The notes beneath the pieces are model-generated. The model worked only from the letters and a program-made list of their open reading frames with translations, was not told the DNA's origin and did not search any database. Source: Methanosarcinales archaeon (lineage in GTDB: Archaea; Halobacteriota; Methanosarcinia; Methanosarcinales; Methanogasteraceae). Taken from it: a DNA stretch of 11,035 bases. The position numbers and the translations under genes were made by a program. Of this stretch, positions 1 through 6,710 are shown one piece after another. The stretch spans positions 1 through 11,035 of the forward strand of contig DAOVGE010000008.1 in NCBI GenBank assembly GCA_030672605.1. The letters run 5' to 3'. Position 1 is the stretch's first letter, and every line of letters starts with the position of its first letter.

Positions 1-1209
1 CAGGTAGTTCTCGCGGAATTCCTCATCAACCCCGGCAGGCGGTGTGATTGTGATTTCTACGCTCTTCGTATTGTTGCCATCCGCAAATGTGATTCGGTCT
101 GCGTGCTTAAGTTCTATCTGCAGTTCCTCAACCCCGCTTCCTGAAATCATCGGTATCCTGTGTTTACCAGTACCAACAGAGATCATGGGTATTAGTATGC
201 GGGTGTAATTCCGGTAGTCTTCGATTGAGATCCCGGGTGCGGTGCGCATGGTTACGGCTGGTTGCTGGCATAGGAATACCGCCCCGTTTTGGTATATGAA
301 CTTCTGGTTGATGAAGTGGCGGTTCCGTGATTCGTACAACATGGTGCCATTACTGGTCTTTGTGTAGCGCACCAGGGTCCGGTTATATTCATTATAATCT
401 ATAAGATAGCTGATATTACTGCCATTCAGTGATGTGCTGTTCGCTATCGTAATGTTGTAGTACGGGGTGTCCGCACCAGTCAGAACCTCTGCTTCTGCCT
501 CATCCAGAACCATATCAAATCCGTAACAGGGGCTCAGAAGATCTATTTTGTAATCTTTGATCTCTGAATTGTCAGCATTTATGGGCAAATCCTCGATTAC
601 TTTGTCGTCATCGCCGTTCCAGACGGATATCTTAAGATGCGTGTCGCTCTCGGTCTTGATCTCTGCCCGCCCGCTATGGTTCCCCTTGTGCGTGAGATTG
701 ATGAACAAAGACCCGGACGATGACCCGTTATATTTAATCGCACTGATACGAATATAAAACGCCGACACACTGGACACATTGGTGATATTCACAGATCCAT
801 TCTCGAGACTGTGGAAGCCCGTGTTGTTCTCCGTGATATCCACAGACCAGACATACGCATCCACACTGAAGCTCCCGCCACTATCGCCCGGCACAACACC
901 AAGCGTGCCATAAGACCTCCCCGGAGCCATGATCGGGATGCCGCCACCGCCAAGCTTGATCCGGTTCTGGCTCACAGTAATGCTGCCATTGGCGAGCACA
1001 AGGTTATCGATGTTACCCGGAATCGCCGAAAAATCAACAAAGACATCGCGTGTATGTCGTGCCTCGACATCCTCGGTCCATGACGGGACATACTGCACCT
1101 TGACAAACGCGATGACCGTTACGAGCAGCCCGAGGACCAGTATAAAGCTCACAACGGTCGAGATTGCGCAATCGTCAGAAAACATCCCGCAGCACCCATC
1201 GCGGCTCAT
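1..1209 (-). CDS. Archaeal pilin-like secreted protein, partial (C-terminus beyond window)
   Basis: The frame stays open for 403 codons from ATG 1207-1209 to the left edge, so the C-terminus is missing. The N-terminus has a short polar leader containing Cys6, Cys7 and Cys13. One hydrophobic helix follows at about residues 15-35 (core ISTVVSFILVLGLLVTVIAF), then a polar, beta-rich extracellular-looking body. This is the layout of archaeal type IV pilin-like proteins, where a prepilin peptidase cuts ahead of the helix; I cannot fix the cleavage site. The body has about 16 N-glycosylation sequons (for example NGS, NIT, NVS, NLT, NRT), as expected of an archaeal surface protein. Its ATG overlaps the stop of the upstream KaiC-like gene (ATGA), so it is probably translationally coupled. 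At over 400 residues it is far larger than a major pilin, so it may be a minor or adhesive pilin or an anchored surface protein. Confidence 0.75.
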   Translation of the reverse strand, partial: MSRDGCCGMFSDDCAISTVVSFILVLGLLVTVIAFVKVQYVPSWTEDVEARHTRDVFVDFSAIPGNIDNLVLANGSITVSQNRIKLGGGGIPIMAPGRSYGTLGVVPGDSGGSFSVDAYVWSVDITENNTGFHSLENGSVNITNVSSVSAFYIRISAIKYNGSSSGSLFINLTHKGNHSGRAEIKTESDTHLKISVWNGDDDKVIEDLPINADNSEIKDYKIDLLSPCYGFDMVLDEAEAEVLTGADTPYYNITIANSTSLNGSNISYLIDYNEYNRTLVRYTKTSNGTMLYESRNRHFINQKFIYQNGAVFLCQQPAVTMRTAPGISIEDYRNYTRILIPMISVGTGKHRIPMISGSGVEELQIELKHADRITFADGNNTKSVEITITPPAGVDEEFRENYL

Positions 1210-1886
1210 GAGACGACCTCCATTCCGTGTTCGCTGATCTCATAAGTCATAATGTCCCTTGAGTGGTTCGTTCTCCGCATCTTTGTAATCTCAATGGATA
1301 ATCTAACAGCCCTTTCATTTGTGCGTCGGTGGTAGTTCATAAACAAGACGCCATCTGTCACGTATTCGATCATCCCGAATCGTGATGCGTGCGGGTTTGA
1401 TTTGTCAGTCTCGGATGTGACTATGGATGTTGCCCCGCTGGCTTTCATGATCTGGGTGAGATCATACACGATCATTCTTCGTTCGTTTTCGTTCTCAAAC
1501 AGCATCTCAAAGAGCGTTATTGAGTCAAATACGCATCGTTTCGCACCGAATGCCTCGAAAAGCCGCGGAAGTTCGCTCCGTATCCTGAGAAGTGATGTTT
1601 TGATATCGATCGCGTTCAGTTTCATCAACAACAACGTGCCTTCATCGACATATTTCTTAAAATCCCATCCGAATTCCACGGCAGTAGCGACCAGCCCCTC
1701 TTCGTCATCGTCGAGGCTGATGAAGATGCCGGTCTCGCCGTTTTTCAGCCCCTCATAGAGAAATTGCATCCCTATTGTGGACTTTCCGGTTCCGAATGTC
1801 CCTATGACCGCGATGATGCTGTTCTCTGGAATTCCGCCCTGTAAGTTCTCATCCAGTCCCTTTACGCCGATTTTGACCCGTTCCAT
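1206..1886 (-). CDS. KaiC-like RecA-superfamily ATPase
   Basis: A single-domain KaiC-like ATPase of 226 aa. It opens with the family's usual GVKGLDENLQGGIPENS segment. The Walker A motif GTFGTGKST is at residues 29-37 (K35). An acidic DDDEE cluster at 59-63 sits where KaiC-family proteins carry the catalytic glutamates, and the Walker B strand is CVFDSIT with D121. All ATP-binding residues look intact. Family members act as regulators or as ArlH-like partners of secretion ATPases; the role here is inferred from neighbours. I chose ATG 1884-1886 (MERVKIGVKG), the usual family start; a TTG three codons upstream (1893-1895) is possible. It lies 50 nt after the degenerate paralogue and overlaps the pilin gene by 4 nt, so the three probably form one operon. 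Confidence 0.85.
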   Translation of the reverse strand: MERVKIGVKGLDENLQGGIPENSIIAVIGTFGTGKSTIGMQFLYEGLKNGETGIFISLDDDEEGLVATAVEFGWDFKKYVDEGTLLLMKLNAIDIKTSLLRIRSELPRLFEAFGAKRCVFDSITLFEMLFENENERRMIVYDLTQIMKASGATSIVTSETDKSNPHASRFGMIEYVTDGVLFMNYHRRTNERAVRLSIEITKMRRTNHSRDIMTYEISEHGMEVVS

Positions 1887-1936
1887 CCTTACCAATTACC
1901 CATCATCCATACCCATTGCCCAGCACATATCATCCA

Positions 1937-2803
1937 TCATCCATGCCACCCAACCTGTTTGACCTTCGATATTGCAAAACCGTAGTCTGTTGTGACCGAT
2001 GTCTCGAATTTCACAAGATTCGCCATCTCAAGTTGCGGCAGAAGCCCCCTGAATTTCTTGACGTGCATTACTCGCTGCCGTTTGGCTGCGCCGAAGTCGT
2101 CCCATTCGAATATGAGGACTCCGTCAGCACAGTCCGCGATCTGCTCCTGCTTATGCGTATCAACAATATTTGTTGTGAGCAGCGCGTAGACCATCCCGTT
2201 CCATCTCTTTGATACTCTCTGGAGACCGCGGAATAAGGATATCACATCGGACCACTCCGCGGAATTACTCGGGCTTGCGCAGTACTCAGCGAGCGCGGTT
2301 ATTGAATCGATGACAATCACACTGTTTGAGGCATTCTCATCCAGATATACCACCAGATCATTAATCAAATCCTTTTCATATCTCATCTCCTTTAAAGAAT
2401 CGAAAGATACTGTGGATTCAGTTATCCACCCGGTTGGTATCGATGATCTACTGAAATATTCCTCTGAAAAGTCTTTAAATTGTATCCTATCAGATATTTC
2501 GTACAAATCCTCTGGGAAGCACCTTGATATCTCGTCATGCACATCTTCCCAGTTTCTCGTGAGTGAAATGTAACATATCTTATCCGGAACCATGGCGTTT
2601 TCAAAAGAGTCCATGGGATGTCCGTTTTGTTGTATTTCCAGCAGTGATAGTACCGACGTGTAAGCGAAGTCACTGTTCCCGGCGCCGATCTCACCGATCA
2701 GCACAACAAACGACCCTGTCGGGAACCCGCCTTTCAGTACAGAGTCCAGTGAGATAATCCCGGTTGGTATTGTGCCGGGTCGTATATTATCCATCGTCCC
2801 CAT
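1937..2803 (-). CDS. RecA/KaiC-fold protein with degenerate Walker A (HTR-like)
   Basis: This 288-aa protein has the KaiC-like opening (TGIISLDSVLKGGFPTGS). Its P-loop reads GEIGAGNS at residues 37-44, with Asn43 in place of the catalytic lysine. The Walker B strand VIVIDSITAL (D166) is preserved. It resembles, from memory, the archaeal 'HTR-like'/RAD55-type proteins found near pilus and signalling genes, some of which also lack a canonical P-loop. ATP binding is probably weak or absent, so a regulatory or structural partner role is more likely than catalysis. ATG 2801-2803 suits a leaderless transcript. ATG 2792-2794 (MDNIRPG) is an alternative with GGTGA (2804-2808) nine nt upstream. It is the first gene of the leftward pilin operon. 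Confidence 0.75.
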   Translation of the reverse strand: MGTMDNIRPGTIPTGIISLDSVLKGGFPTGSFVVLIGEIGAGNSDFAYTSVLSLLEIQQNGHPMDSFENAMVPDKICYISLTRNWEDVHDEISRCFPEDLYEISDRIQFKDFSEEYFSRSSIPTGWITESTVSFDSLKEMRYEKDLINDLVVYLDENASNSVIVIDSITALAEYCASPSNSAEWSDVISLFRGLQRVSKRWNGMVYALLTTNIVDTHKQEQIADCADGVLIFEWDDFGAAKRQRVMHVKKFRGLLPQLEMANLVKFETSVTTDYGFAISKVKQVGWHG

Positions 2804-2880
2804 TCACCGATTCTCTCCCAACTATTAATCGGTCTGCAACATACAAAAAGCTTTTTACATATACCGTGCACTTATTAATT
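2804..2880. promoter_or_regulatory. Divergent promoter region of the pilus locus
   Basis: This 77-bp gap separates the leftward KaiC/pilin genes from the rightward secretion ATPase. Rightward, the TATA-like CTTTTTACATATA (2851-2863) is centred about 24 nt before ATG 2881, as for a leaderless transcript. Leftward, GATTAATAG read on the minus strand (2822-2830) is centred about 24 nt from ATG 2803. A perfect 12-bp palindrome, AAAAAGCTTTTT (2845-2856), overlaps the rightward TATA element and could be an operator. Confidence 0.5.
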
Positions 2881-4710
2881 ATGGGAAGTAGTGAACTAAT
2901 GGGGCAGATAAGAGAGATCATCGACACAAAGGAGGTTGCGTATGATCTCGAAGCTTACGATCCGGAGTTGCATGGCAATCTTGTCGATGACCGGATCCCT
3001 GACGGATATACAGAGGTTGACCGATACTGGGTGGATGAGCATTACGAGCTTGTGCAGGTTCTCTACGATATCGCGAAGAAGGTTCCGGTGTATAATGTGC
3101 TTGAACCCGCACTGACGCCATTTGAGATGCAGTTGCTCGGACGGTTGTACGAGGATCTTTCTGACGTGCTGACGCTCGATGACATCGATCTGGGGGGGCA
3201 TACCGCCGGAAAGATCGCTGAAGAGTTCGGCGAACCGGCTGGTGATGTGGGTAGTGGCGGTAGTGTCAGTGGTGGTAGTGTCAGTGGCGACAGTGATGAT
3301 AGTAGTGCTGTTGATAGTGATATTGATAGTAGTGGCAATGACGCCATCAGAGAGATTGGTGAAGACAACGCTGAACAATTCGAAAAGCAGATCGACGAAC
3401 AGTTCGGAAAGCAGGAGGCGGGCAATGGGCAGAATGGCGATGGTATCAAAAGCCGCGTTTTGCGAAGAAAAGCGCTGGAACTGCTTGGTTATTACTCAAT
3501 AGACCTGAAACCGCGTTCCGTACACAAGATCCTTCATTTTCTTGAGAGAAATTACGTAGGTTACGGGAAGCTGGATGTGATGCTCAATGATTCGCATATT
3601 GAGGACATATCATGTGATGGCATTGGTATCCCCGTATTCATATATCATGACGTGCATAAAAACATCGAGACGAATGTGACGTTCGGCGAAGAATACCTGA
3701 ACTCATTTGTGATCCAGCTCGCGCAGCGGGGCGGCAAACATATCTCGATAGGCAGTCCGATGGTAAACGCAACGCTTCCGGACGGGTCCCGACTCCAGGC
3801 AACGCTTGGCAAGGAAGTGACAACCCGTGGCAGCTCATTCACGATTCGAAGGTTCAAGGAAGACCCGTTCACCCCTATTGACATGCTCAACTTCAAGACG
3901 TGTTCAAGCGAGATGCTCGCGTACCTGTGGCTCGCAATCGAGAACAACAAGAGCATGATCCTTGCAGGCGGCACAGCATCCGGAAAGACCTCCGCATTAA
4001 ACGCAGTCTCCATGTTCATACCGCCGATAGCAAAAGTCGTCTCAATCGAGGACACAAGGGAACTGACCCTGCACCACGAGAACTGGATCGCAGGCGTAAC
4101 CCGAGAAGCGATCATCGCCCATGAGGGCGTGGGCGAGATCAGCATGTTCGAACTGCTCAAAGCCGCACTCAGGCAGCGCCCCGAATACATCCTTGTAGGA
4201 GAGGTGCGCGGCGAGGAAGCACTCACGCTCTTTCAGGCGATGTCCACAGGACACACCACCTACTCAACGATGCACGCCTCAGACATCGAGACTCTCTTAA
4301 ACCGGCTGCAGGGCGAGCCAATCAACGTGCCACACGCCATGCTTCAGGCGCTGAACATCGTGTGTATCCAGATGCAGACCTACATCGGAAGCGAGCGCGT
4401 CAGAAGGACGAAGACGCTTCTTGAGATCACCGGGCTCGACCAGAGAACAGGCGGCGTAAGGATCAATGACCTGTACACATGGGATCCCGCGAACGACACA
4501 TTCGAGTACTCAGGCAACTCGTACGTGCTGGACCTGATCATGGATGAGCGCGGCTGGACAAAGAAACAACTGACAGATGCACTATCCGAGCGAAAAGAGA
4601 TCCTTGAGTATATGACTGAAAGGGGCATTAACAACTACAAGGAGATATCCCAGATCGTTCAGCAGTATGCACTCGATCCCGACGCTGTGCTGACGGCAAT
4701 TGGGAAATAG
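2881..4710 (+). CDS. GspE/TadA/ArlI-family type IV pilus secretion ATPase
   Basis: This 609-aa hexameric ATPase powers pilin assembly or export at the cytoplasmic membrane. The N-terminal domain is at about residues 1-120. A Ser/Gly/Asp-rich linker at about 121-155 leads into a charged Gln/Glu/Lys stretch, and the catalytic core starts at about 200. Core motifs are intact: Walker A GGTASGKTS (363-371, K369), Asp box VSIEDTRE (387-394), Walker B YILVGEVRGEEA (436-447, E441) and His box GHTTYSTMH (457-465). The frame is open upstream to 2764, but ATG 2881 is chosen because a TATA-like element lies at leaderless distance and the extension would run into the divergent gene. ATG 2899 is an alternative. 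No TadC/ArlJ-type platform gene follows, which is unusual for this family. Confidence 0.93.
   Translation: MGSSELMGQIREIIDTKEVAYDLEAYDPELHGNLVDDRIPDGYTEVDRYWVDEHYELVQVLYDIAKKVPVYNVLEPALTPFEMQLLGRLYEDLSDVLTLDDIDLGGHTAGKIAEEFGEPAGDVGSGGSVSGGSVSGDSDDSSAVDSDIDSSGNDAIREIGEDNAEQFEKQIDEQFGKQEAGNGQNGDGIKSRVLRRKALELLGYYSIDLKPRSVHKILHFLERNYVGYGKLDVMLNDSHIEDISCDGIGIPVFIYHDVHKNIETNVTFGEEYLNSFVIQLAQRGGKHISIGSPMVNATLPDGSRLQATLGKEVTTRGSSFTIRRFKEDPFTPIDMLNFKTCSSEMLAYLWLAIENNKSMILAGGTASGKTSALNAVSMFIPPIAKVVSIEDTRELTLHHENWIAGVTREAIIAHEGVGEISMFELLKAALRQRPEYILVGEVRGEEALTLFQAMSTGHTTYSTMHASDIETLLNRLQGEPINVPHAMLQALNIVCIQMQTYIGSERVRRTKTLLEITGLDQRTGGVRINDLYTWDPANDTFEYSGNSYVLDLIMDERGWTKKQLTDALSERKEILEYMTERGINNYKEISQIVQQYALDPDAVLTAIGK
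3241..3345 (+). repeat. Low-complexity GGTAGTG/GATAGTG tract in the secretion ATPase gene
   Basis: The DNA encoding the linker (residues about 121-155) is built from short repeats of GGTAGTG, GTCAGTG and GATAGTG type. These specify Gly-Ser-Val-Ser-Gly then Asp-Ser-rich sequence. The reading frame is intact. Such tracts can change length by slippage, and the linker would tolerate triplet-sized changes. Confidence 0.7.
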
Positions 4711-4978
4711 TGCTGATCGCTGTTTGCAATTCCGCGAAAAAGTGTAATTGGCAATCTGACCATGAACACACGAGCGATCGATACTCATAAAACACGATCG
4801 CCCGGGTCCCGCTATCCGCGTTCACGGGCTCATACGTAGCCATCCGGATCTTATGTCCCATATCCCAAAACACATCCCGAAACAGCTCAAGAATCTGCGT
4901 CGATGAGATACGGTCCGGGTTTGCGGTCGGCTCATCAGCAAAAGAGGTATCCACTTCAAAAAGTGTGGTAAAACTCAT
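4628..4978 (-). CDS. Small unrecognised protein, convergent with the secretion ATPase
   Basis: I do not recognise a family. The frame encodes 116 aa. About the first 89 residues lie outside the neighbouring gene and look protein-like, with a plausible helical segment (TQILELFRDVFWDMGHKI) and a strand (RAIVFYEYRSLVCSW). There is no signal peptide or membrane segment. The last 27 codons overlap the 3' end of the convergent ATPase gene by 83 bp and have shadow-like composition, so the original C-terminus may have been lost to a frameshift. A TATA-like element at leaderless distance upstream supports expression. It could be a real short gene, a decayed one, or chance. Confidence 0.45.
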   Translation of the reverse strand: MSFTTLFEVDTSFADEPTANPDRISSTQILELFRDVFWDMGHKIRMATYEPVNADSGTRAIVFYEYRSLVCSWSDCQLHFFAELQTAISTISQLPSAQRRDRVHTAERSGISPCSC

Positions 4979-4985
4979 ATTCAGT

Positions 4986-5012
4986 CTTTCTGAAAGATCT
5001 AAATAAAAACCC
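4986..5012 (-). promoter_or_regulatory. Leaderless-type promoter of the small leftward gene
   Basis: Read on the minus strand, TTTTTATTTAGATC (about 4999-5012) is a TATA-like box centred roughly 26 nt from ATG 4976-4978. Between box and start lies an 11-bp palindrome, CTTTCTGAAAG (4986-4996 as read on the plus strand), placed where a repressor could block the start site. Confidence 0.35.
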
Positions 5013-5013
5013 C

Positions 5014-5090
5014 AATCTGTGTTTATCAGTGTTAATCTGTGGCCAAAGGTTTTATTTGCAACTGATTAACACCGATTTCGCTGATTTAAG
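5014..5090. repeat. Intergenic imperfect inverted repeat
   Basis: The arm at 5014-5043 (ATCTGTGTTTATCAGTGTTAATCTGTGG) pairs imperfectly with 5060-5090. The core is a perfect 9-bp match: GTGTTAATC at 5029-5037 against GATTAACAC at 5064-5072. The 'GTGTTAATCTGTG' type of motif recurs in intergenic DNA of many archaea and bacteria; that statement is from memory. Confidence 0.5.
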
Positions 5091-5291
5091 GCAACATCTG
5101 CGTAAATTTATGAAATCTGCATTTACGATAATTATCATAAATCAACAATTTTTTAGATAGTGCCCCGGTTACCACTTAATTTGAAGCGGATACGCAAAGA
5201 GAATCTTTGGCTTGTTGATGCGCGCTTGTATGGTCGCGTTGCCGCACACCGCCGGACAGTTCCCCACTGTTCCGTACATCAAAAGTTTAAC
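5091..5291. other. Noncoding AT-rich stretch with short interleaved palindromes
   Basis: No convincing gene is visible on either strand. The AT-rich part contains CGTAAAT/ATTTACG (5101-5107, 5121-5127), TTTATGA/TCATAAA (5107-5113, 5135-5141) and the palindrome GATAATTATC (5127-5136), which interleave. A further weak hairpin, CGGACAGT against ACTGTTCCG, lies at 5253-5274. Confidence 0.35.
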
Positions 5292-5554
5292 TCTTTGACA
5301 ATTCGCGAGTGCAAACATTTCTTAGATAAATTGTGCTTGTGTGGTCTTAAGTGCTTAGAGATCACGAATGGCACGAATAAACGAATTTCACGGATGTTAA
5401 ACCGGAATCGGATTCGGGTCATTCGTCCATTCGTGAAATCTGCGATAAAAAATGCTACAAATATGCCAAATTCTCGATAAACTCCTCGAAACCAGAGTAA
5501 AGCAAGTTTTGGTAAATAACCGATATGGCTGGTCGTTTGAACACCTTCACGCGA
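5292..5554. repeat. Dispersed repeat, copy A
   Basis: This matches 8478-8740 in the same orientation at a net constant offset of 3186 bp. Identity is roughly three quarters to four fifths by hand count. The best-conserved block is 5360-5400, which includes CACGAATAAACGAATTTCAC. Other shared blocks are AATTCGCGAGTGCAA, ACTCCTCGAAACCA and GGTAAATAACCGATATG. The only indels seen are two compensating single-base changes near 5410-5430. On the minus strand both copies have an open frame with related translations. Confidence 0.8.
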
Positions 5555-5576
5555 GATATCAGAGAGCCAAAAGTTT

Positions 5577-5591
5577 GATGTGCACAACATC
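5577..5591. promoter_or_regulatory. Candidate operator ahead of the ribbon-helix-helix antitoxin
   Basis: GATGT-GCACA-ACATC is an interrupted inverted repeat, with the palindrome TGTGCACA at its centre, lying 16 nt upstream of ATG 5608. Ribbon-helix-helix antitoxins usually repress their own operon at such sites. The assignment is positional only. Confidence 0.3.
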
Positions 5592-5607
5592 ACATATCAG
5601 AATAATT

Positions 5608-5859
5608 ATGTCATTACAAACTGCCATGGTACGACTTCCGGAGACGGAGTTTGAGTTCATCGATCACAGTATAGAGGAGGGATATTATGCCGATCGTGAC
5701 GAGTTTATCAGGGCTGCGGTGAGGCTTTTGATACACGACGTGTCAAAGAGAAAGTTGAGTGAGGCAAGGGGGACTATGAAAAAAATCCCGCACGGCGAAC
5801 TCTTGCAGACTGTAAAAGAGTCACGAAAAGAAGTGTATCGGCAGATCTGGAATAATTAA
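5608..5859 (+). CDS. vapB: Ribbon-helix-helix antitoxin of a VapBC-type module
   Basis: This 83-aa protein has the ribbon-helix-helix signature. A strand MVRLPETEF (about residues 7-15) is followed by helix 1 FEFIDHSIEEGYYAD and helix 2 RDEFIRAAVRLLI. The charged C-terminal tail would bind the toxin. Such proteins dimerise, bind operator DNA and neutralise the partner nuclease. I chose ATG 5608; ATG 5626 (MVRLPE) is also possible, and neither has a clear Shine-Dalgarno. The gene's last codons overlap the likely start of the PIN toxin at 5852, the compact arrangement usual for these pairs. Confidence 0.8.
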   Translation: MSLQTAMVRLPETEFEFIDHSIEEGYYADRDEFIRAAVRLLIHDVSKRKLSEARGTMKKIPHGELLQTVKESRKEVYRQIWNN

Positions 5860-6322
5860 AGCATATATCGATACGAATATCTTTCTCACGTATCTGAACG
5901 TTGTGACCAGCAACTCGGAACTGATCATTGAATTGGCAGATCAGGGCGCGTATATTGCTGTAGTCTCCTTTCATACAACGAATGAACTGATGCACAACAT
6001 AAAATCGAGATATTCGAAGAACGTCGCCGGGTGGATGTTTGCGTTTATCTGGTCGATACATGGGATGCAATTTGTCCAAAAAGAAGAGATAGACGCGTTA
6101 AATGGTCTGTATTCCGATTTAATTACAGATATGGATGATGTGCCACACATCCATGCGTATCTTGCTCGTGAGTGTGATTATTTTGTGACCACTGATCGAA
6201 GACTACTGGAGATGGAAATCAATGAAAAAGTCAATTTTAAGAGTCCAAAATCGTTTTTACAGATTCTTGGCGTGGAATGGTATGATACCGCGGACGGCAT
6301 CTGTCCGATCACGATGAATTAA
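5852..6322 (+). CDS. vapC: PIN-domain toxin (VapC-type ribonuclease), apparent ATA start
   Basis: The protein is a PIN-domain nuclease of about 156 aa, the toxin partner of the antitoxin upstream. Numbering from ATA 5852, the acidic metal-binding residues are D7 (AYIDTNIFL), E45 (TTNELMHN), D96 (DDVPHIHAYLA) and D115 (FVTTDRRLL). No ATG, GTG or TTG lies between the in-frame stop at 5813 and GTG 5903. A start at GTG 5903 would delete the first strand and D7. The family start (MIKAYIDTN) coincides with ATA 5852-5854, one base away from ATG, and this would overlap the antitoxin stop by 8 nt. The gene is either initiated at ATA or ATT, or recently inactivated by an ATG-to-ATA change. Confidence 0.8.
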   Translation: MIKAYIDTNIFLTYLNVVTSNSELIIELADQGAYIAVVSFHTTNELMHNIKSRYSKNVAGWMFAFIWSIHGMQFVQKEEIDALNGLYSDLITDMDDVPHIHAYLARECDYFVTTDRRLLEMEINEKVNFKSPKSFLQILGVEWYDTADGICPITMN

Positions 6323-6444
6323 ATACAGAGAGTGGACAGAATGTAACAGTGCCGGGTGTGGGAACATGACCGACTATGATAGACCCCGGTGGTAGTGATA
6401 AAGTTTTGACGAATATACCGGATGGATTTGAAGGAGATATCACA

Positions 6445-6667
6445 ATGCAAACGGCAACTTACACCAAATCGCTGAATTTGATACAACAACTCGACCTCCC
6501 CGATCAGATGAAGCTCATAGACCAATTAACAGATCTGGTCAGGCAACGTATGACCACCCCCCCCCGGTCACAGCATTCTGGAACTGCAGGGATTGGGTAA
6601 GGAAATCTGGCAGGATATTGATGCCCAGAAGTACATAGATCGTGAGCGAGCATCATGGGATGGTTGA
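6445..6667 (+). pseudogene. Antitoxin-like gene frameshifted at a C9 tract
   Basis: The frame opens at ATG 6445 with a good Shine-Dalgarno (AAGGAGATAT, 6431-6440) and encodes a helical start (LNLIQQLDLPDQMKLIDQLT) typical of small antitoxins paired with PIN toxins. At nine consecutive C (6557-6565) the conserved continuation moves to another frame: HSILELQGLGKEIW then DAQKYIDRERASWDG, ending at TGA 6665. As written, the upstream frame stops at TAA 6598-6600. Eight C would join the two halves into one protein of about 73 residues. The conserved tail resembles, from memory, a family in archaea and cyanobacteria ending in 'ERASWDG'. It is either a decayed gene or a phase-variable one. Confidence 0.75.
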
Positions 6668-6708
6668 AACCCCTGCAAGGGAAGGTTGTGGGATTGGACA
6701 CCGCACCC
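6655..6708 (+). pseudogene. Truncated PIN-domain toxin remnant
   Basis: ATG 6655-6657 sits inside the end of the broken antitoxin, the usual coupled layout. The first 18 residues (MGWLKPLQGKVVGLDTAP) match the start of PIN toxins that normally continue 'LIYFIEE', from family memory. After CCC 6706-6708 the similarity stops abruptly, two bases before the stop codon of the opposite-strand membrane-protein gene. The frame then runs through that gene's antisense to TAA 6820-6822 with no PIN features. Only the first catalytic Asp remains, so no toxin activity is expected. Confidence 0.7.
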
Positions 6709-6710
6709 AC

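Noticed and set aside
2764..2880. N-terminal extension of the secretion ATPase from ATG 2764
   Set aside because: It would overlap the divergent gene and use up the promoter region, and the extension has no domain-like sequence.
5360..5440. CACGAAT repeats as a CRISPR array or tandem array
   Set aside because: Units are irregular, partly overlapping and without uniform spacers; no cas gene is nearby.
5279..5593. Leftward ORF of 104 aa within repeat copy A as a real gene
   Set aside because: Its 'IREIRLFVPFVI' type of translation comes from the widespread CACGAAT-rich repeat. I kept it only as a test within the repeat finding.
5903..6322. PIN toxin starting at GTG 5903
   Set aside because: It would remove the first strand and the catalytic Asp of the DTN motif, which is present and in frame just upstream.
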